DNA of 64,000 nt from Macrocystis pyrifera (Eukaryota; Sar; Phaeophyceae; Laminariales; Laminariaceae). This document shows, piece by piece, positions 33,582-47,230 of the stretch (position 1 is the first letter of the stretch; each line of letters opens with the position of its first letter). The stretch covers positions 12,193,102 to 12,257,101 of the forward strand of contig JASSKH010000001.1 in assembly GCA_031763025.1 (NCBI GenBank), read 5' to 3'. A program made the position numbers and the translations under genes. The notes under the pieces were generated by a model. The model was given only the letters and a program-made list of their open reading frames with translations, had not been told where the DNA came from and did not search any database.

Positions 33582-33592
33582 GGATTCGAACC
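33582..33592 (-). other. tRNA-type B-box motif repeated in modules
   Basis: GGATTCGAACC on the plus strand is GGTTCGAATCC on the minus strand, the RNA polymerase III B-box consensus. Module equivalents are 15796-15805 (B1, one base lost), 41914-41924 (A3), 55174-55184 (B3) and 63351-63361 (A4, slightly changed). A short CTGG/CCAG stem frames it, but no matching A box or cloverleaf is seen upstream on the minus strand. It is probably a relic of a tRNA-derived sequence, not a working tRNA. Confidence 0.35.
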
Positions 33593-36207
33593 AGGGTATG
33601 GTCTGGTGAACGTGGAAATACATAATATTGAACCAACCTCCATCAAAGACGCTGTGACATTCACCGGTGCCTTTCTAAGAGAACAAGTAGATTCATGAAA
33701 TGGGAACAATGCTTTAGTGAAAAATACTTTACTTGTACACGCACCCAGGACGCATTGCAAGCCCGAAGGGTTTGCCCCTGGCAGGGTCGACGGGGGCGAG
33801 CAACGTGAGATAATCGTGGCAAACAGCGCACCGTACGGTGGACCTCAGTACAAGTTTGGTCGTTTGTGGCTCGACACCTAGAACAAAATCGACAAATCCA
33901 CGGCTGAGGGCCAACCTCATCAGTCATAATGTGTATGTTTGCACCCACGGGTAGGTAGTGCAGTCGTCGGAGGCGTTTGTATAGCCCTATAAACTGCAGT
34001 TGCCTGAGTATTGGACTATCCACCACCCGGCGTCATCAGTGTGTTTACGCGAGCAAAAAAAAATATAAACGACCAACAATTCGTCCTGATTGTAACACCG
34101 CGTAACGTCATGGACGGTCCAAAATCTCGCTGCATGATATCTGGAAAGTATGTCGGGATACGGTATATATTCGACACTTACCATTAACACCTTAACCACC
34201 ACAATACACCATTCAAACGAAATGAATCCGTGATGCTTTGTTGAAAGGGCCGAATCAAGTTGCAAAGACTATCACTCAAGAAAAATAATATGAAACGAGA
34301 GTAGCCGCTAGGTATGCCGTAATCTAGCGCCTGCTGTATATTGTCGTATCTTGAATAGGGTTTTTCACAGACGGACGGGACGTCGTCCCGTTGGATCAGT
34401 ACACACAGACGGCGTATGAAATTTTCCGTTCTGATCAGATATCGTTGGATGCAAGACCAGCGGATGCTGCTCTTCTAGAAAAGGGGCGCAGATGTTTGAA
34501 ATAGCCAAAACGTCAGGGCTGTATGGCTTAGCTGTGCCCGTTGTCCTGTGTCCATGTGAAATAAATTGCAAAAACACTCTAGGAGTCAGAGCAATGTGAA
34601 TAGACTGCTTCCTCGTCGACATTTCTATGTCAGAGGCGATCCATTGATATTCAACGTTGGGAATTGATAAAAGGTTTGTTTCTCGTCCGCTTGGATGTCC
34701 ACGATTCGTCGTTCTGAGGTTGCCACGATGATGCTTCTACTACCGTACATCAAACTTCTCCAGAAACAATGTCTAACAGAAAACTTGTACGTTCACGTTC
34801 CATCGATGTTACGATGGATCCACCCCTCATTCAGCTGAATCCAGTTGCCCATGCATATCTCCCGGCTGGATGAGTACATGTTATCACGACGCGCACCGCA
34901 AGGTATATCTTGGCTGTCCGCAATATGACCTGGAGACATAATCGTTTTGTCCTAACGCGGCGTTGTTTACTTTCTTTCATTCCGCTCCTCTCGGTGTATC
35001 GTCCAGGTGGAGATCTTGGTGAAGTAACGCCCCCATCAAACTGGGGGGCCCGGTGACCGTCAAGCGAGCTGGGAAACAGCCATGGACAGTCTGTTTCCAA
35101 GCTATGTATCGTATTTCTGTGTCGAAACGACGGTGCTTTCAACATGGGTTGGCAGTGTGGGCTCGCTGTAGTTCTGACGAACGGGTGTCCCAGTGGATGA
35201 ATTCCGTCGATGTCGTGCACGCACTACTGTAGGCTGTACACAAGAACATGTTCGACTATTACGCGAACACTCTGAACGGGAGTCTCCTGTTGCCGGACGT
35301 TTGCTTTGCATTCCGTGTGGAAGCAATCCAAAAATTGGAAACTCCACAATGTTTGACTATCTCTGAACTCAGTACGCCTAATGGACAGCTACGTTGTTTG
35401 TTGTCCTCTTTAGAATTTCGTAAATGCCAACGTCTTTCAAGGTCGGAGTCCGTTCCATCAGTGTACTCTCTGTGCGACCGCTGCGGTTTCTTCCCCGAAA
35501 AATATACAATACCCACTACATATGCAGTTATATAACAAGGGAATTGGATATGATCGGATGGGCGCTTTGTGTGTCTGGAGTAGGTGGGCGCCGGTGTGAA
35601 TCGATTATGAGCTGTTTGGTGTTTCTTCAAGACAGGGTGTATCGCCGCGTGAGTATCGGGGCTATTATCTAAACTTGGTCCGGCCTCAGACAATTATCAG
35701 GGCGGAGTCGACATGCCAGAAGTCAAACGTGTGAGATGGAGTTGATGCGTGTGGCCAGCAGGAGAACGACAACATGCGATACATATACATTGTTTTTGGA
35801 AGTCGCTAGCGATCATCTCGCAACTCAATGGAGGCTTGAAGCTGATGTGCCAAGCATGTTCGAGGTATGAGTGTCCCGTGAGGGATTCAAATATGCATGT
35901 GATGGTCCAACGATTCGCTCCCCCCCCCCTCTTCTCTCCTTGTCGAGGAGGCGTTATGATGGGAATGCTACAGGACACCTTCTAACGTATTCGGGATTCA
36001 GATTGTCTTCATTGGGGCTCAACATTTTTCAGATGAACCTATCCGTCGTTATTTAATTGCCGTGTTAACTTTCAGTGCTCGTGTTCAAGGGTTTCTTTTA
36101 CACTTTTACGACGCCATCATCTTTGTCTCATGTTGACGGTTTCAATGCCTTCGTTGGGTCTCGATGTTGTTGAAATTCGTAGATGTTTAATACGATAAGA
36201 TGCTTAC

Positions 36208-36804
36208 GTGAACGCCATTTCTGCGGGTGATATTGCGCTCTGCTTTCGTTGACGCCAGCCGTGCAGCAATCTCGGCTTGTACCGTTTCCATTTTGATAAT
36301 AGCGACGTCGGTGATTATTGATGCTTTGCAAACCGCACCCCTGTCGTCAAGTGGTACCGGCCACATACCCCCTCGCATATCATCTGTGATCGATATTTTA
36401 AGATGGGGCCCAATTGATTTGTCGAATTGGACAGCCTTTGAGAAGTAAACGGTGAGCACATATAGTTCCAACATTGCGGGAGTAATATTGCAGGCTTCGA
36501 ACCCCGAATAATATTAAACGACATAGTATGCAGGCTTTAGGTCGTGTTGTGAAATGTTTGCCTGCACACACTCCCGTTACACTAATATCGTCCTGACACT
36601 CGACGCCCGGAATAAACCTCCAATCCCTTCTGCCGAACACCACTGTAACCAGATATAGCGGAAAAAACCAACCAGGGCCAAATCTTTGGCTGCTATCTCA
36701 GCACCGTGCGCGAAGGCGAGTGTACACAACCGAGCCTTGATATTGTTTTTAACTTCAACTCTCAGCCCAATCGTCAGACATGGCGAGAAAGGGAGTAAAA
36801 TCAC
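36208..36804 (-). pseudogene. Possible decayed minus-strand gene (B2, best preserved)
   Basis: The minus frame 36187-36474 reads VLTVYFSKAVQFDKSIGPHLKISITDD..., then MWPVPLDDRGAV, ITDVAIIKMETVQAEIAA and ERNITRRNGVH up to a GTAAGC donor-like site (plus 36202-36207). A second minus frame (36577-36804) contains LRVEVKNNIKARLC, EIAAKDLALVGF and WCSAEGIGGLFRASSVRTI. Similar peptides occur in A modules and in B1 and B3, but those copies have stops or frame changes. The alternative is chance: the frames are short and no domain is recognised. Confidence 0.3.
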
Positions 36805-39087
36805 GCAATGCGATATATCAAAAACACGGAGTAAGACGTATGAAGAGCGAAATCCATCTTGTATTTATATATAACGGGTGGACCGTGATACAAAACTGGT
36901 GAAAGGTGGCCGATTAAAGATAATTCGAATCAACCCAATCAATTGACGAGATAATCCTTGAGTGGGGGCTGCATTCGTACGCCTCTCTTAAAGATGAAAC
37001 AACTCATGAATTGTGGAGCTTGTCGTCGACAACGAGTTGCACTCCAGCCAGGGCACCGTGCCGGTGACGGCAACTTAAGCAGCAAATGTGGTCAACCGAA
37101 AGGCGCAAAAGATCGGCCTGAAACTCATACTCTTAGCAACTAGCTTGATAGCGCTTCCCCAGCGTTGATCACGAACATAGGGGCGAACGCCTCGCACAAA
37201 AAAAACTATTTCGGCCTTCTGCTGGTCCACATGTCTGACAAGACTGGGTCTTGCATTACTAGAGACGCCGCGACCGGTGTGATATCGTAACTATCTCGGA
37301 CAATATATTCGGCGAAAATCTGCTCTATGCGCGTGAACCGAAGGACTCACATGTTTTACGTTCATGTACGTAGGTATTCCTAAGATCGTTGTCTTCAGGG
37401 ATACATCTGTTTAGATGTTTTGCCTAAACGAAACACTAGTAGCGATCGTTGAAAAAATCACACACCCGGTGTAGACCAGCATTAACGTATACAGCTAGCT
37501 GTTGTACATTCTGTTATTTTCACCGAAGCATCAAATTTTCCGGAAACAATTCCGACCGAAATAATCAGACCGGCTACGGTAGTGCGCAACAGGCTTTAAC
37601 ATCTACACCTAGCGAGCAACAACGATGCATGGGCTCAAACATGTACCGCTATGCATTAGCCTAATAGCGTCCAACAAGCTCGGAATGTTTTGATATAGCT
37701 TCTGACGTGGCGGTTGCAGCGGCATGACATGCATGTGCAATCTCACAGTTACGGCCGCATTAATGTGTGATTCTCTAAAGTTGAAACATACTTATAGAAG
37801 TAATTCAAGATTGCAGATTCGGAGTAGTAGACCTCACCGCCTCGCTAGCGAACGACACGGCTTCGCTAACGTGACATTTCGGGGTAGTGCGGTAATGAAT
37901 GCTGCATAGCGTGTCGGTAACGAATCGACGATAAACGATTGCAAAGTACTTAACGACGAAATTTCCAGACTGAACAATTTTTTTATTCTCGCTAGTGGAC
38001 CGCAGGGCTCCATCCAAGCTCCAGACGGCAACGATAACGATCGCTGACAAATTCACCTAGTTGGTAGAGAACGGCACAAGCTTGCTCCCATACGTTAACT
38101 AGTCAACATCTAGTTCTTCTCTATACAAGGTTACAAAGAAATCAGATAAAATGAAATTTCAAAAAGGGATTGTGCCGTATTCCCGACCAACCCCATAAAC
38201 TAAAAGTGAGTTTTTCAGCGGTCAGACTCGATCGCCCAACGCGCTTACGATTCCATCGCCCAGCAGAAGGAAGTTTGAATAATAACGAACTAATATGCCT
38301 CTTTCACGCAATATATTGGTACGGCAGAAACCATCCTTGGCTACGGCGGCGGTTCTTCTTCTATTGAGTATATGTCGACAGGACATCTTCTTAGTCGGCT
38401 AGGACCGAATTGCTTTGTGCGTTGTTTCTGCTGACTAAAATAATGTGTCCAAGGCGTCTGGTCACGCGATTCCACCTCCTCTGATATTGTACAAAGGCCT
38501 ACAACTTTCCCAGTTGCATCTACCAAGAAGGTGTATAACCGGCGACCGCTTGTCGAGAGCGACTAAGGCTACAATAAATGTACACGCGTTGTTAGTCATG
38601 GCCCAAGGTTGAACCTACCCGACTACCGCAGTGACCCTAACTGTTGTTTGCTCATCTACAGCGAGTATGCACCGGACTCGGAATGCCAAGCAAGTTCTTA
38701 CAAAGTAGTACGTACTACGAACCTTGCTTTCAATCTATCTTGGGTTCTGTATGTACGCAGTCATGGCAGTCTACGTCGACGGTGCGCCGATAGTGGAATA
38801 TTCAATTTGGCATACAATTCGGGAACTCATCGCTTTGGTGCACTGCATGAGAAGGACATGCGTAACTCGAAGCAAACCGAAAATTGATTAACCAGTCTGA
38901 ACTAAACAATTGAGCATATGGCAATTTGGTTCCTCGGGTAATCGTCTAAAATACCAAGTTAACAGCCAAGGAATGCCTCAGAGTGTATACGAGAGTTTTA
39001 TATATGAAAATATGTTACCAAAGTTCCCCTTTGAAATCTATCGCTATATGCTGGAAGAAGCTGAAGCTTGTCACAGTCGGACTCTGG

Positions 39088-40329
39088 TCGGCGGACCAGT
39101 GTTTTCGCCCGACCGCGATAGCCGGTCCGGCTTGGCCCATCGATTGTTTAATTACGAACCACGGCCCGGCCTGGCCAACCACAGATTCAGGTATTCCTGA
39201 CGCAGCCCGGCACATGAAAGCTTCAAACCTTTCGTCCCAACCCGCACCATAATATTTAGAACGAGACTCATGACACCCGGGCTCCACACATGCTGGCGCG
39301 CCAAACGCCATTTGCCAGTACGTGAATTTTACGGCCCGTGTACGGTCCTGTTTAGAAAGTTTACACATGTGCGCTTTAGTAAAATTTGTTCGTATTTTTA
39401 TGCCACGCGAACAAACAACCCAAGAGGCACATATACTCTCTACCCACATAATGTTTCTCCACCAATGGCCTGGGCCGATGGTTTCCCCCTTTGCTGGCGT
39501 ACCCCACCCCTCTTCTGCGTCTGTGTCCAGTGCTGCAGCAGCACCTGCTTCTGCTCCACTTGCTGCTGCAACAACCTCACCTACAACGACACCTGCTTCT
39601 CTGAATACGTATTCCAAAGGAACATATAGATTACGCCGTCGGCCATCCTTCAGCAAAGGGTCCTCTGACAGCAACACCGGTTCTAGTCACCTGTTCGACA
39701 ACTGAAAACACGAAGGTGAACGTCACTACAACTTTCGGTCCTATGATGTCTCATCTCCGGGCGTACTGTATTGGGCTTTCACCACCGGTTCGGTCCGGGC
39801 CGAACCAGGCGTAGAACGTGAAACGCTCCGTTGGTCACGGGGAAGGCAAGCAGTGTCCTTTGTACGCCGGCAACGGCATCAAGTCCATGTTCAGACATTT
39901 GAACGAGGACTACGACCAGCAAAATAGCATTGGCGGACGTCGTAGCGGTAGCGGCAGTGCACCACGTGTACGTTGCCGCGGCCCGGGCCAGCCCGTACAA
40001 CAACTTAGGCCAACGTTTACGCGGGGTGGACGCCGTACACATAGCAGCCGTAGTACTACACACGGTATTAACCGCTGGCGGAGGCGGCCGGTCGAAACCA
40101 TTGGGCCGCATCAATTATATATGGCGGGGCTGCCCATAGTAGAGCGCTCATATCCTGGGCCACGGACTGGCTTGCCCATTTCCAGAGGATGGAAAGTTAC
40201 CCGGCCCGGCGCAAATTGGTTTCAAAAACAGCCGGGCATTCGCGTTCAAAGCCCTTGTCCCGGCCTGGTCGGGCCGTCCGATTACCGTTTTCAGATATTT
40301 CCGGCCCCTTGGCCCTGACCATCGACCCA
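39088..40329. mobile_element. B-specific GC-rich insertion, copy 2 (complete)
   Basis: About 1.24 kb is present in B modules but not at the equivalent place in A modules. The flanks resemble A sequence on both sides: ATCTATCGCTATATGCTGG before it, and AGCAAGTAGAATATATACC...GTGGTGCTGTATG after it. In B3 the left end TGGGCGGGTCAGGGC and the right end, read inward, TGGGCCGACGGTCAGGGCC look like imperfect inverted repeats; B2 ends are similar but mutated. GGCCCGG-type motifs recur in both terminal thirds. Inside are short GC-rich exon-like blocks and no recognised transposase. A non-autonomous DNA transposon carrying captured sequence is one reading. Target duplications were not found. Confidence 0.55.
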
Positions 40330-43300
40330 TGACAAGCCCAGGATACAATGGTATGTTGGTTCGAAGGGAAGCAAGTAGAATATATACCAGCCGTGGTGCT
40401 GTATGTTCGTGTTTTTGTAGAGTCCAGATAGGTCGACGTCAAAGCAAACATTCCCATGTACCTGAATGAAGCAAAAAAGTATATCTTTAGCCAGAAATGC
40501 TTCGAATTTGGGACTCAAAGCTCCTCTCGCTTGACGAATACGTGTATGATAACACAGCTACATGCGTAGGTCCAAGATGGAGCGCATGAACCCTATATAC
40601 ATGTATAAAACATGTCCCAGCTCCATACCTGGGAACAACATCGCAAGTAAGACAGGCAATACACATATTTATTATTGCGCCTACGTGACTGTCGAAGCAA
40701 GTACCTGCCGCATATTTGCGTCTGATATAAGTCACAAAATATACTTTGCATTTTGCCAATGTCGGATCGTATTCCTCGCAAGGTGATGGTGATTCCGGCA
40801 TGAATACCGCCGGCGCGATGTTGACACACTTACACTCTGGTCTGCTGTGTCACTGTACTGAGCATATTGTTCGTGCGTGTGAAGATCTAATGACATGAAC
40901 TGATTACTCGTATGTGTTAAGGTCACAACTGCCTAAACCGTAATACTCCCTGAAGGCGCATGTACAAACGTGCAGGAACAAATATTTGCTCACTACGGAA
41001 GATGTGGTATATCCTTATGCGCGCTGGGGTAACCGTTGGAAACCTTCAAGGGGTATGTACTACACTTCTGCCCCGCCGATACCATATTCGCCTCCGTTCC
41101 ACGTGCTTCAATACTATACATACTTCATGAAGGGCTTCGGCGCGACGGGCAGGGGGATGTCCCCACGGCGTTTTCTCGCCTGCCTTGTCTCCGCTCACGC
41201 ACGTAGTGATCGAGGATGCCGGCTAATAGGGAACGTAAATGTAACAACACTGCCAAGGTGTACACAGGACACAATTCGTATTGGGTGTAGAGGAGTAAAG
41301 CACTGCAGTCACCGTCGCCGAACCAGACACAAAAGAACGTTCCACGCATGCCCGTAATGACCAAGATTATATGAAACTTCAAACCGTAAGCCCGGCTGTA
41401 CAGACAAGGCGCATGTTAAATGATCTTCTCGTCTTAGTCAAGCTAAAAAACACTCCGGATACTATTCGTTGAACGAGACAATAAAGAGTGTTGACATCCG
41501 AGATCTTGATTGACACTTGGCGCACTCTGTAAATCATTCACATCGCTGTATTGCACAGAGTTGACTATAGAGTACGTGAAATGACGACGTCAACGTCTGT
41601 GATGTCCCGATCACGTATCGCTCTTAACGGGTCTCCTACAGTCTCTCATGCTGGGTCTATGTCCAGGTGCCGTTGCCACCTACTGCCATTTGAGCGTATT
41701 ACAGCAGCTAGAGGGCTACTTCCACCAGAAACGTTAGTTCGTTTGTAGCCCCACAGCGTATCCCCTGGTGTGATATACTTTTTTTTTTAAGGTGATTGAA
41801 AATGTAAAAAACGAACAACAGCAGCATATAATATACATGGCGCCGAACGAACATTAGATAACAATTTATAGATACGTACGTACTACCCACATAGACGTAT
41901 AACGAGCTCTGCTGGATTCGAACCAGGATATGGTTTGGTGAACGTGACAGTTTATGTCATTGAACCAACCTGCACAAGATATCTTGTGACGTAGACAGGC
42001 GCTTTTCTATGTGAACATATAGATACGTGAAATCGGAATAATGCTGTTGTGAAAAGTACATAACTTGCACACGCCCCCAGGACGTATTGAGAGCCGGCAG
42101 AGTTTGCCCCTGGAGGATCGACAGGATCGAGTGAAGTCAGATAAGCGCGGCAAACAGTTCCCGGACGGTGGACCTCGAAAATTGTTCGGCCGTTAGTGTC
42201 TCGATACCTAGAACAAAACCGACATTTACACGGCTGATGACCATCTATGTTTAAACCTACGGTACGGGAGTCGTCGAAGGCGTTTGGATGCGGTAAAAAG
42301 TCTACAGTTTCGGCCATCCACCTGGTGTCAGCAGTTTGTTGCTCCGAGAAATATATTTTTTAACCTACCAACACGTAACTGCATTAGTTCGATTTGTACA
42401 ACCGCGCAATACCATCTCGTTGCATGATATTTTGGAAATATGCCAGTATAGGACATACTCGAACCTTCCTACCTCAAACACAGCAATACAGTACATCAGT
42501 TATGCTTTTATGAAAGGGCCCAATCAAATTACAAATAATGTCATTCAAGCGAGTAGCACGAGACGTAAGTAGTGGTGAGTTTTGTCAGAATCTAGCGCAT
42601 GCCACATGATGTCGAATCATGTAAATGCTCATTCAAAGCCGGATCGGGCGTCGTCCCGTTGGACTAGTTCACGCAGGTTGCAAATGACGTTTTCCGATGT
42701 GGTCAGATGGAGTTGGATGTAACTCGATAAGCTGATGCTGTTCAGTAACAGAGGGACAGACGTTAGAAAACACCCAACAAGTAAGGGTGGTATAGCTCAG
42801 CTGTGCTCGTTATCCGATGCCCATGTTAATTTGATCGACTCTAGACCATAGGGCTGAGAATAATATGGTGTAGATTGCCTCTTCAACAGCATGGCCAAGA
42901 CAGAGGCGATACATCGACATTCAACATACGAGATTATTTTTTTCTCGTGTGCGGTTGGACGTCCACGATCCGTCGTACTGAGAATGCCGCGACGTTTCTC
43001 TGCTACCGTAGATCAAACTGCGCCAAAACCTATATCTACCGGAATATATGTATCTGCACGTTTCCTCGATGAACTTATTGATCCACCACTCGTGGAGCTG
43101 AAGCCAGTTGCCAATGTACATCTCCTGTCTGGATGAGAGGATGTTATCACAACGCCCACCCCAAGCTTCATCTTCCCTGTCCACTATGTAAGTTGAGCCC
43201 CAAGTGTTTTGTCCTGGCGAGGCTTAATCACGTATTGCATACGCTCGATTCTTCAAAACCTCTCGACGCATCTTTCAGGTGGAGATCTTGGTGGATTAAC

Positions 43301-46300
43301 GCTTCCGTAATTAAAACTGGAAGGGCCTGGACACCGTCAAGCGAGCTGGGGAACAGCCATGTGCAGTCTGTTTCCAAGCTGTGTATCACTGTTCTGTGTC
43401 CAAACAACAGTGCGTTCACCGTGGGTTGGAAGTGTGTGTTAGCTGTAGCTCTGACGAACAAGCATCTTCGTGGGCGAATTCCCTTGATGTCGTGTGCAAC
43501 CTACTGTAAACCGCATATAAGTGCGTATTGGACTATTACTTGGACAATTGCGTCGGGACCACCCGTTTTGCCTGACGTGAGGTTGGCATTTCTCTTGTGG
43601 AGACATTCTAGAATGTTGCAAACTCCAGAATGTTTTGACGGTCTCTGAATTCAGTACGCCTATTGTGTTGCAACGTTGTGCGTTGCCCTCACCAGGACTT
43701 CGTATCAGCCAACTTTCAAAGTCGGGGTCCCTCCCATATGTGTACTCTACTGTGCGACCGCTGCCGTTGCTTCCGCGAAACATAAACAATACCTGCTACA
43801 TATTCAGTGATGTGGCAAGGGCCATTTTCATATGACCGAATGGACACCACATGCATCTCGAGTAGGTTGACGATTCTGTGAATCGCTCATGAGCTGTCTG
43901 GTGTTTCTTGAGTACAGGGTGGATCGCAGCGTGAGTATCGATGCAACTTAGTAGGCGCTTCAGAGCACTATTAGGGCGGCCTCGGCATGCTTAAAGTCAC
44001 ACGTGTGCGATGGAGATGACGCGTGTGACCAGCAGTTAGTCGGCAATATTGCGTGTTACATACACCTTTTAGTTCTGGATTTCTGTTAGCGATCATCTAA
44101 CAAAGTAATGTTGAACACATTTGTTGTGACATACACAGATATACGGAGGCTTGAAGCTGATGTGCCTATCCAATTCGAGTGGTGAGTGTCCCTTGAACGC
44201 CGCGAAATTGCCCTTTACGATCCGAAGATTGGCCCTCCCTTTCTCCTGGTCTTGTCGACAGGGCGTCATGATGGGAAATCTGCTGGAAACTCTGGATTCA
44301 CAGTGTCTCGAATGGGGCCCTAGACGAGACAGAACAACCTACCAATCGTTGCCAAATTGGCGTGTGAGCGTTGAATGCACGTGTTGAAATTAGTTTGTTT
44401 AATGTATCACTTGGCACTGATTGTGGTCTCACGTTTACGGTTTCGGCGCCTACTTTGACCATCGGTGTCGTTGAAGTTCAGTGATGTTTGATCTGACACG
44501 GTGCCTACGTGAACGACATTTCTGCGGGTTATACTTCCTTCTGCTTCAGTTGAAACCAGCTGTCAAGGAATCTAACAGCAACAATCCTTGAGCCAATAGC
44601 ATACCCGGTTTTGGACTGCTTAAACGTATGTAGCCAGGTACTGAACAATCCAATTTTCTGCACTAAATCATCTTTGAAACCCGAAACAGTTCAGAACGAA
44701 ATACTAATACCTGTGAATATCGATAGTGGACCGCCGGCTATAACATCCACCGCTATCGAAACACAACATTACCTGAGATAAAACATGTACCGCTAGGCAC
44801 CAGCCAAATAGTGTTGGATAAGCTACGAATGATTTAATCCAGGGATTGACGTCGTTACAGCGGTGTGAAGGGTATGTGCAATCGTACCATGACTGCCACA
44901 TTATTGTCTCAGCTTCTTAGGTTCGAACATAGTTCTGCAAGTAATCAAAAAAATTAGATTCGGAGATATAGAACAAATTGTCGCAGTAGCGAACCAAACG
45001 GAAGCAGGTAAAGTTCACACGAGCACGGCAACAACGCTAGAGCTTGTCAGCTGCAGGATACGAACAAACAAGCATGACAGCAAACTCCGAGTGTATTGCC
45101 ATGTGGAGATGTAATGTCGCGAGAGATACCCTAGAGTGGCCTGTTTGGGCTGTGTTGTAATGCCCGACGACATACACGGTTGCCCGGTTGACAGATTAGC
45201 CACACAAATTACGAATGAATTCTTGAAAAAAGAGTCGGATGGACAAAACTTGACAGGTAGCTATTAAGAGTGGACACAGGGCTGCACCTTAGGTCTTCGT
45301 GAAAAGAGCAACAGCAACTCTTCACCTCGTCATCTGCAGGTACTGTAATGATCACCACAGGAGTACACGCCACCCGTACTCAAGATCTAATTATTGCTGC
45401 TGTTGCCAACAACACACGTGTGTGGAATTTCTCTGCAGCGATGCCTATATATATGGATGTACAGCGCAGTTTTGGGTGTTAAATGGCTACATAATGATTT
45501 TCATCAGTTCACGACGATGTATCTTGACCGGGTAAGTATTAGATATCGCTAGTGGATCCGAGGCCCACATCCCAGCTCCTGGTTAGAACAGCATTGACAC
45601 TAGAGGTAAACCTCTACCAGGTAAGGAACAGCAACAACAGTAAATTTCTTGCAGCGAAAAGGCATACTCGACGCTTGCCAGGGCTTCGCTATGTGACGGT
45701 TCAGGGTAGTGCTTAAACCACTGATGCAAGACGGTGTCGGTTAAGAATTTGCTGTTAATGATCGTAAACTTCTTAACGATGGAAGATTCGGACTGATATA
45801 TCTTTGCATCTCGCCAGTGGACCGCACGGCTGCATTCAAGCTCCTGACGACGAGGCCAACGATCTATTGACCTCACGTCTTTCTCGACAGAGACCGGCAC
45901 ACGCCTACTCGCATACCATTTCTAGTCAACATCATGTTCGTTTCTTGGCAGTGCTTTACGTGCAAGAGATACAATACCCTACGGAACACTAGCTTGAGTA
46001 TTACTTTCGGACAAAGAACGGGAAATAAACGCGAATGTTTCAGGTGTCAGACTGAAAGCCGAACAAGGCGGATGAGTCTCGTTCTTCGTTCGTTCGTGCC
46101 GTCCACGAACCGATCGCCCCTACCGGGAGCGAACACCGTACGTATCGATAAAGTGTGTCTCTGCCAAATATTTTATTTCTATATACAGTAGCGAAAGAGC
46201 TTTCAAGCTTGTACCAAGCACACCGTTTCCTGTGCCCTTGGTACATCTTCGCATCGAAGACAACAATATTTTAAAGGTGAAAACCGTCTGCATAGCACGA

Positions 46301-46754
46301 CCCTCTTTGTGTGCCCAGCAAACTGCTCGAAATTGCGCGCTTCTCTGAGTGTTAGATCCATGTGCGTCCAGAATCTAAATATACCATAAACACAAAATAT
46401 TCCATGCGGACATGTACCTGGTTTATTCTACTGTGTGTTGGTTTAACGGGTGTGTGTTGTGGACGTTCAGACGTATCAGCGTCATATGCCTACAACGTCG
46501 TCACAATGGGACAACTATTGGGCGCGAAAAGAAAAGTTATCCTTGTCTACGTCGGAGGTACATTTTCGATATGCCGAAAGGACTTTTATATAGCCCGAAG
46601 AAAATTGTATATATTTTCGCAAAAAATAATATATATGTATCTTCAAAGAAACTAATATATATTTTTCTGCAGCAATTACAAGGGCCGTTGCGCAACCCAA
46701 GTGGTACGCACGTTCGGGCGTTGACACGCAGCGGATTATACTGGTGGACCATTA

Positions 46755-46851
46755 CAGGGGACCATAGTCGGTGGACCAAATATTTTTAGTAACAATGGGT
46801 AAATATATGGGTTTTTGTCTGTATCGAGGTCATATTTACTATGATCCCTCG
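46755..46851 (+). mobile_element. About 100-bp MITE, copy in A3
   Basis: Inverted ends CAGGGGACCATAG and CTATGATCCCTCG, with TA on both flanks. The interior shares GGGTTTTTGTCTGTATCGAGG with the other copies. It occupies the same site as the A2 copy, so A2 and A3 descend from an ancestor that already had it, or exchanged sequence. Confidence 0.7.
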
Positions 46852-47230
46852 TATTGGTCAAACATAAGGTTTTGGGATAATGGTACTACGTCCTCTGGGA
46901 TCAGGTTGAAAGACACCAGTTTCAAGGATTGCCTGATTCCGATTAGGCGCGAACATCTATACATATGTGCTGGTGATGATCTCATATATACTCAACAGCG
47001 ATACTTAAAAACCACCGACCGGTAGTTTTTTTTAAAGATGAAACCAGATACACACTTACACTGAGTGGTGCGGTATATAAATGCAGTGTATAGTCCAGAC
47101 CAGTTAACGCAAACAAGCCTGGCCATGTAGCAATCGAATGGAACCAAAAGGTCTATATACTGCAACTTGTATTTTCAAATTACTAAACAAGGAAAGGCAC
47201 GGTATCAAGCAGCTTGAACCGACATCGGCT

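Larger units (their letters stand above)
32399..40683 (+). repeat. Tandem-array module B2 (most complete B module)
   Basis: Runs from the opening motif CGTGACTGTCGAAGC to the same motif at 40684. It has the GC-rich block (32755-32945), the B-box-like repeat (33582), the empty target site of the B1 TIR element (near 34062), the shared anchor at 35089, the minus-strand gene remnant (36208-36804) and the complete GC-rich insertion (39088-40329). The secreted-protein gene segment of A modules is missing: sequence goes from about 40450 (equivalent to A1 10520) almost directly to the next module. No intact gene is supported. Confidence 0.85.
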
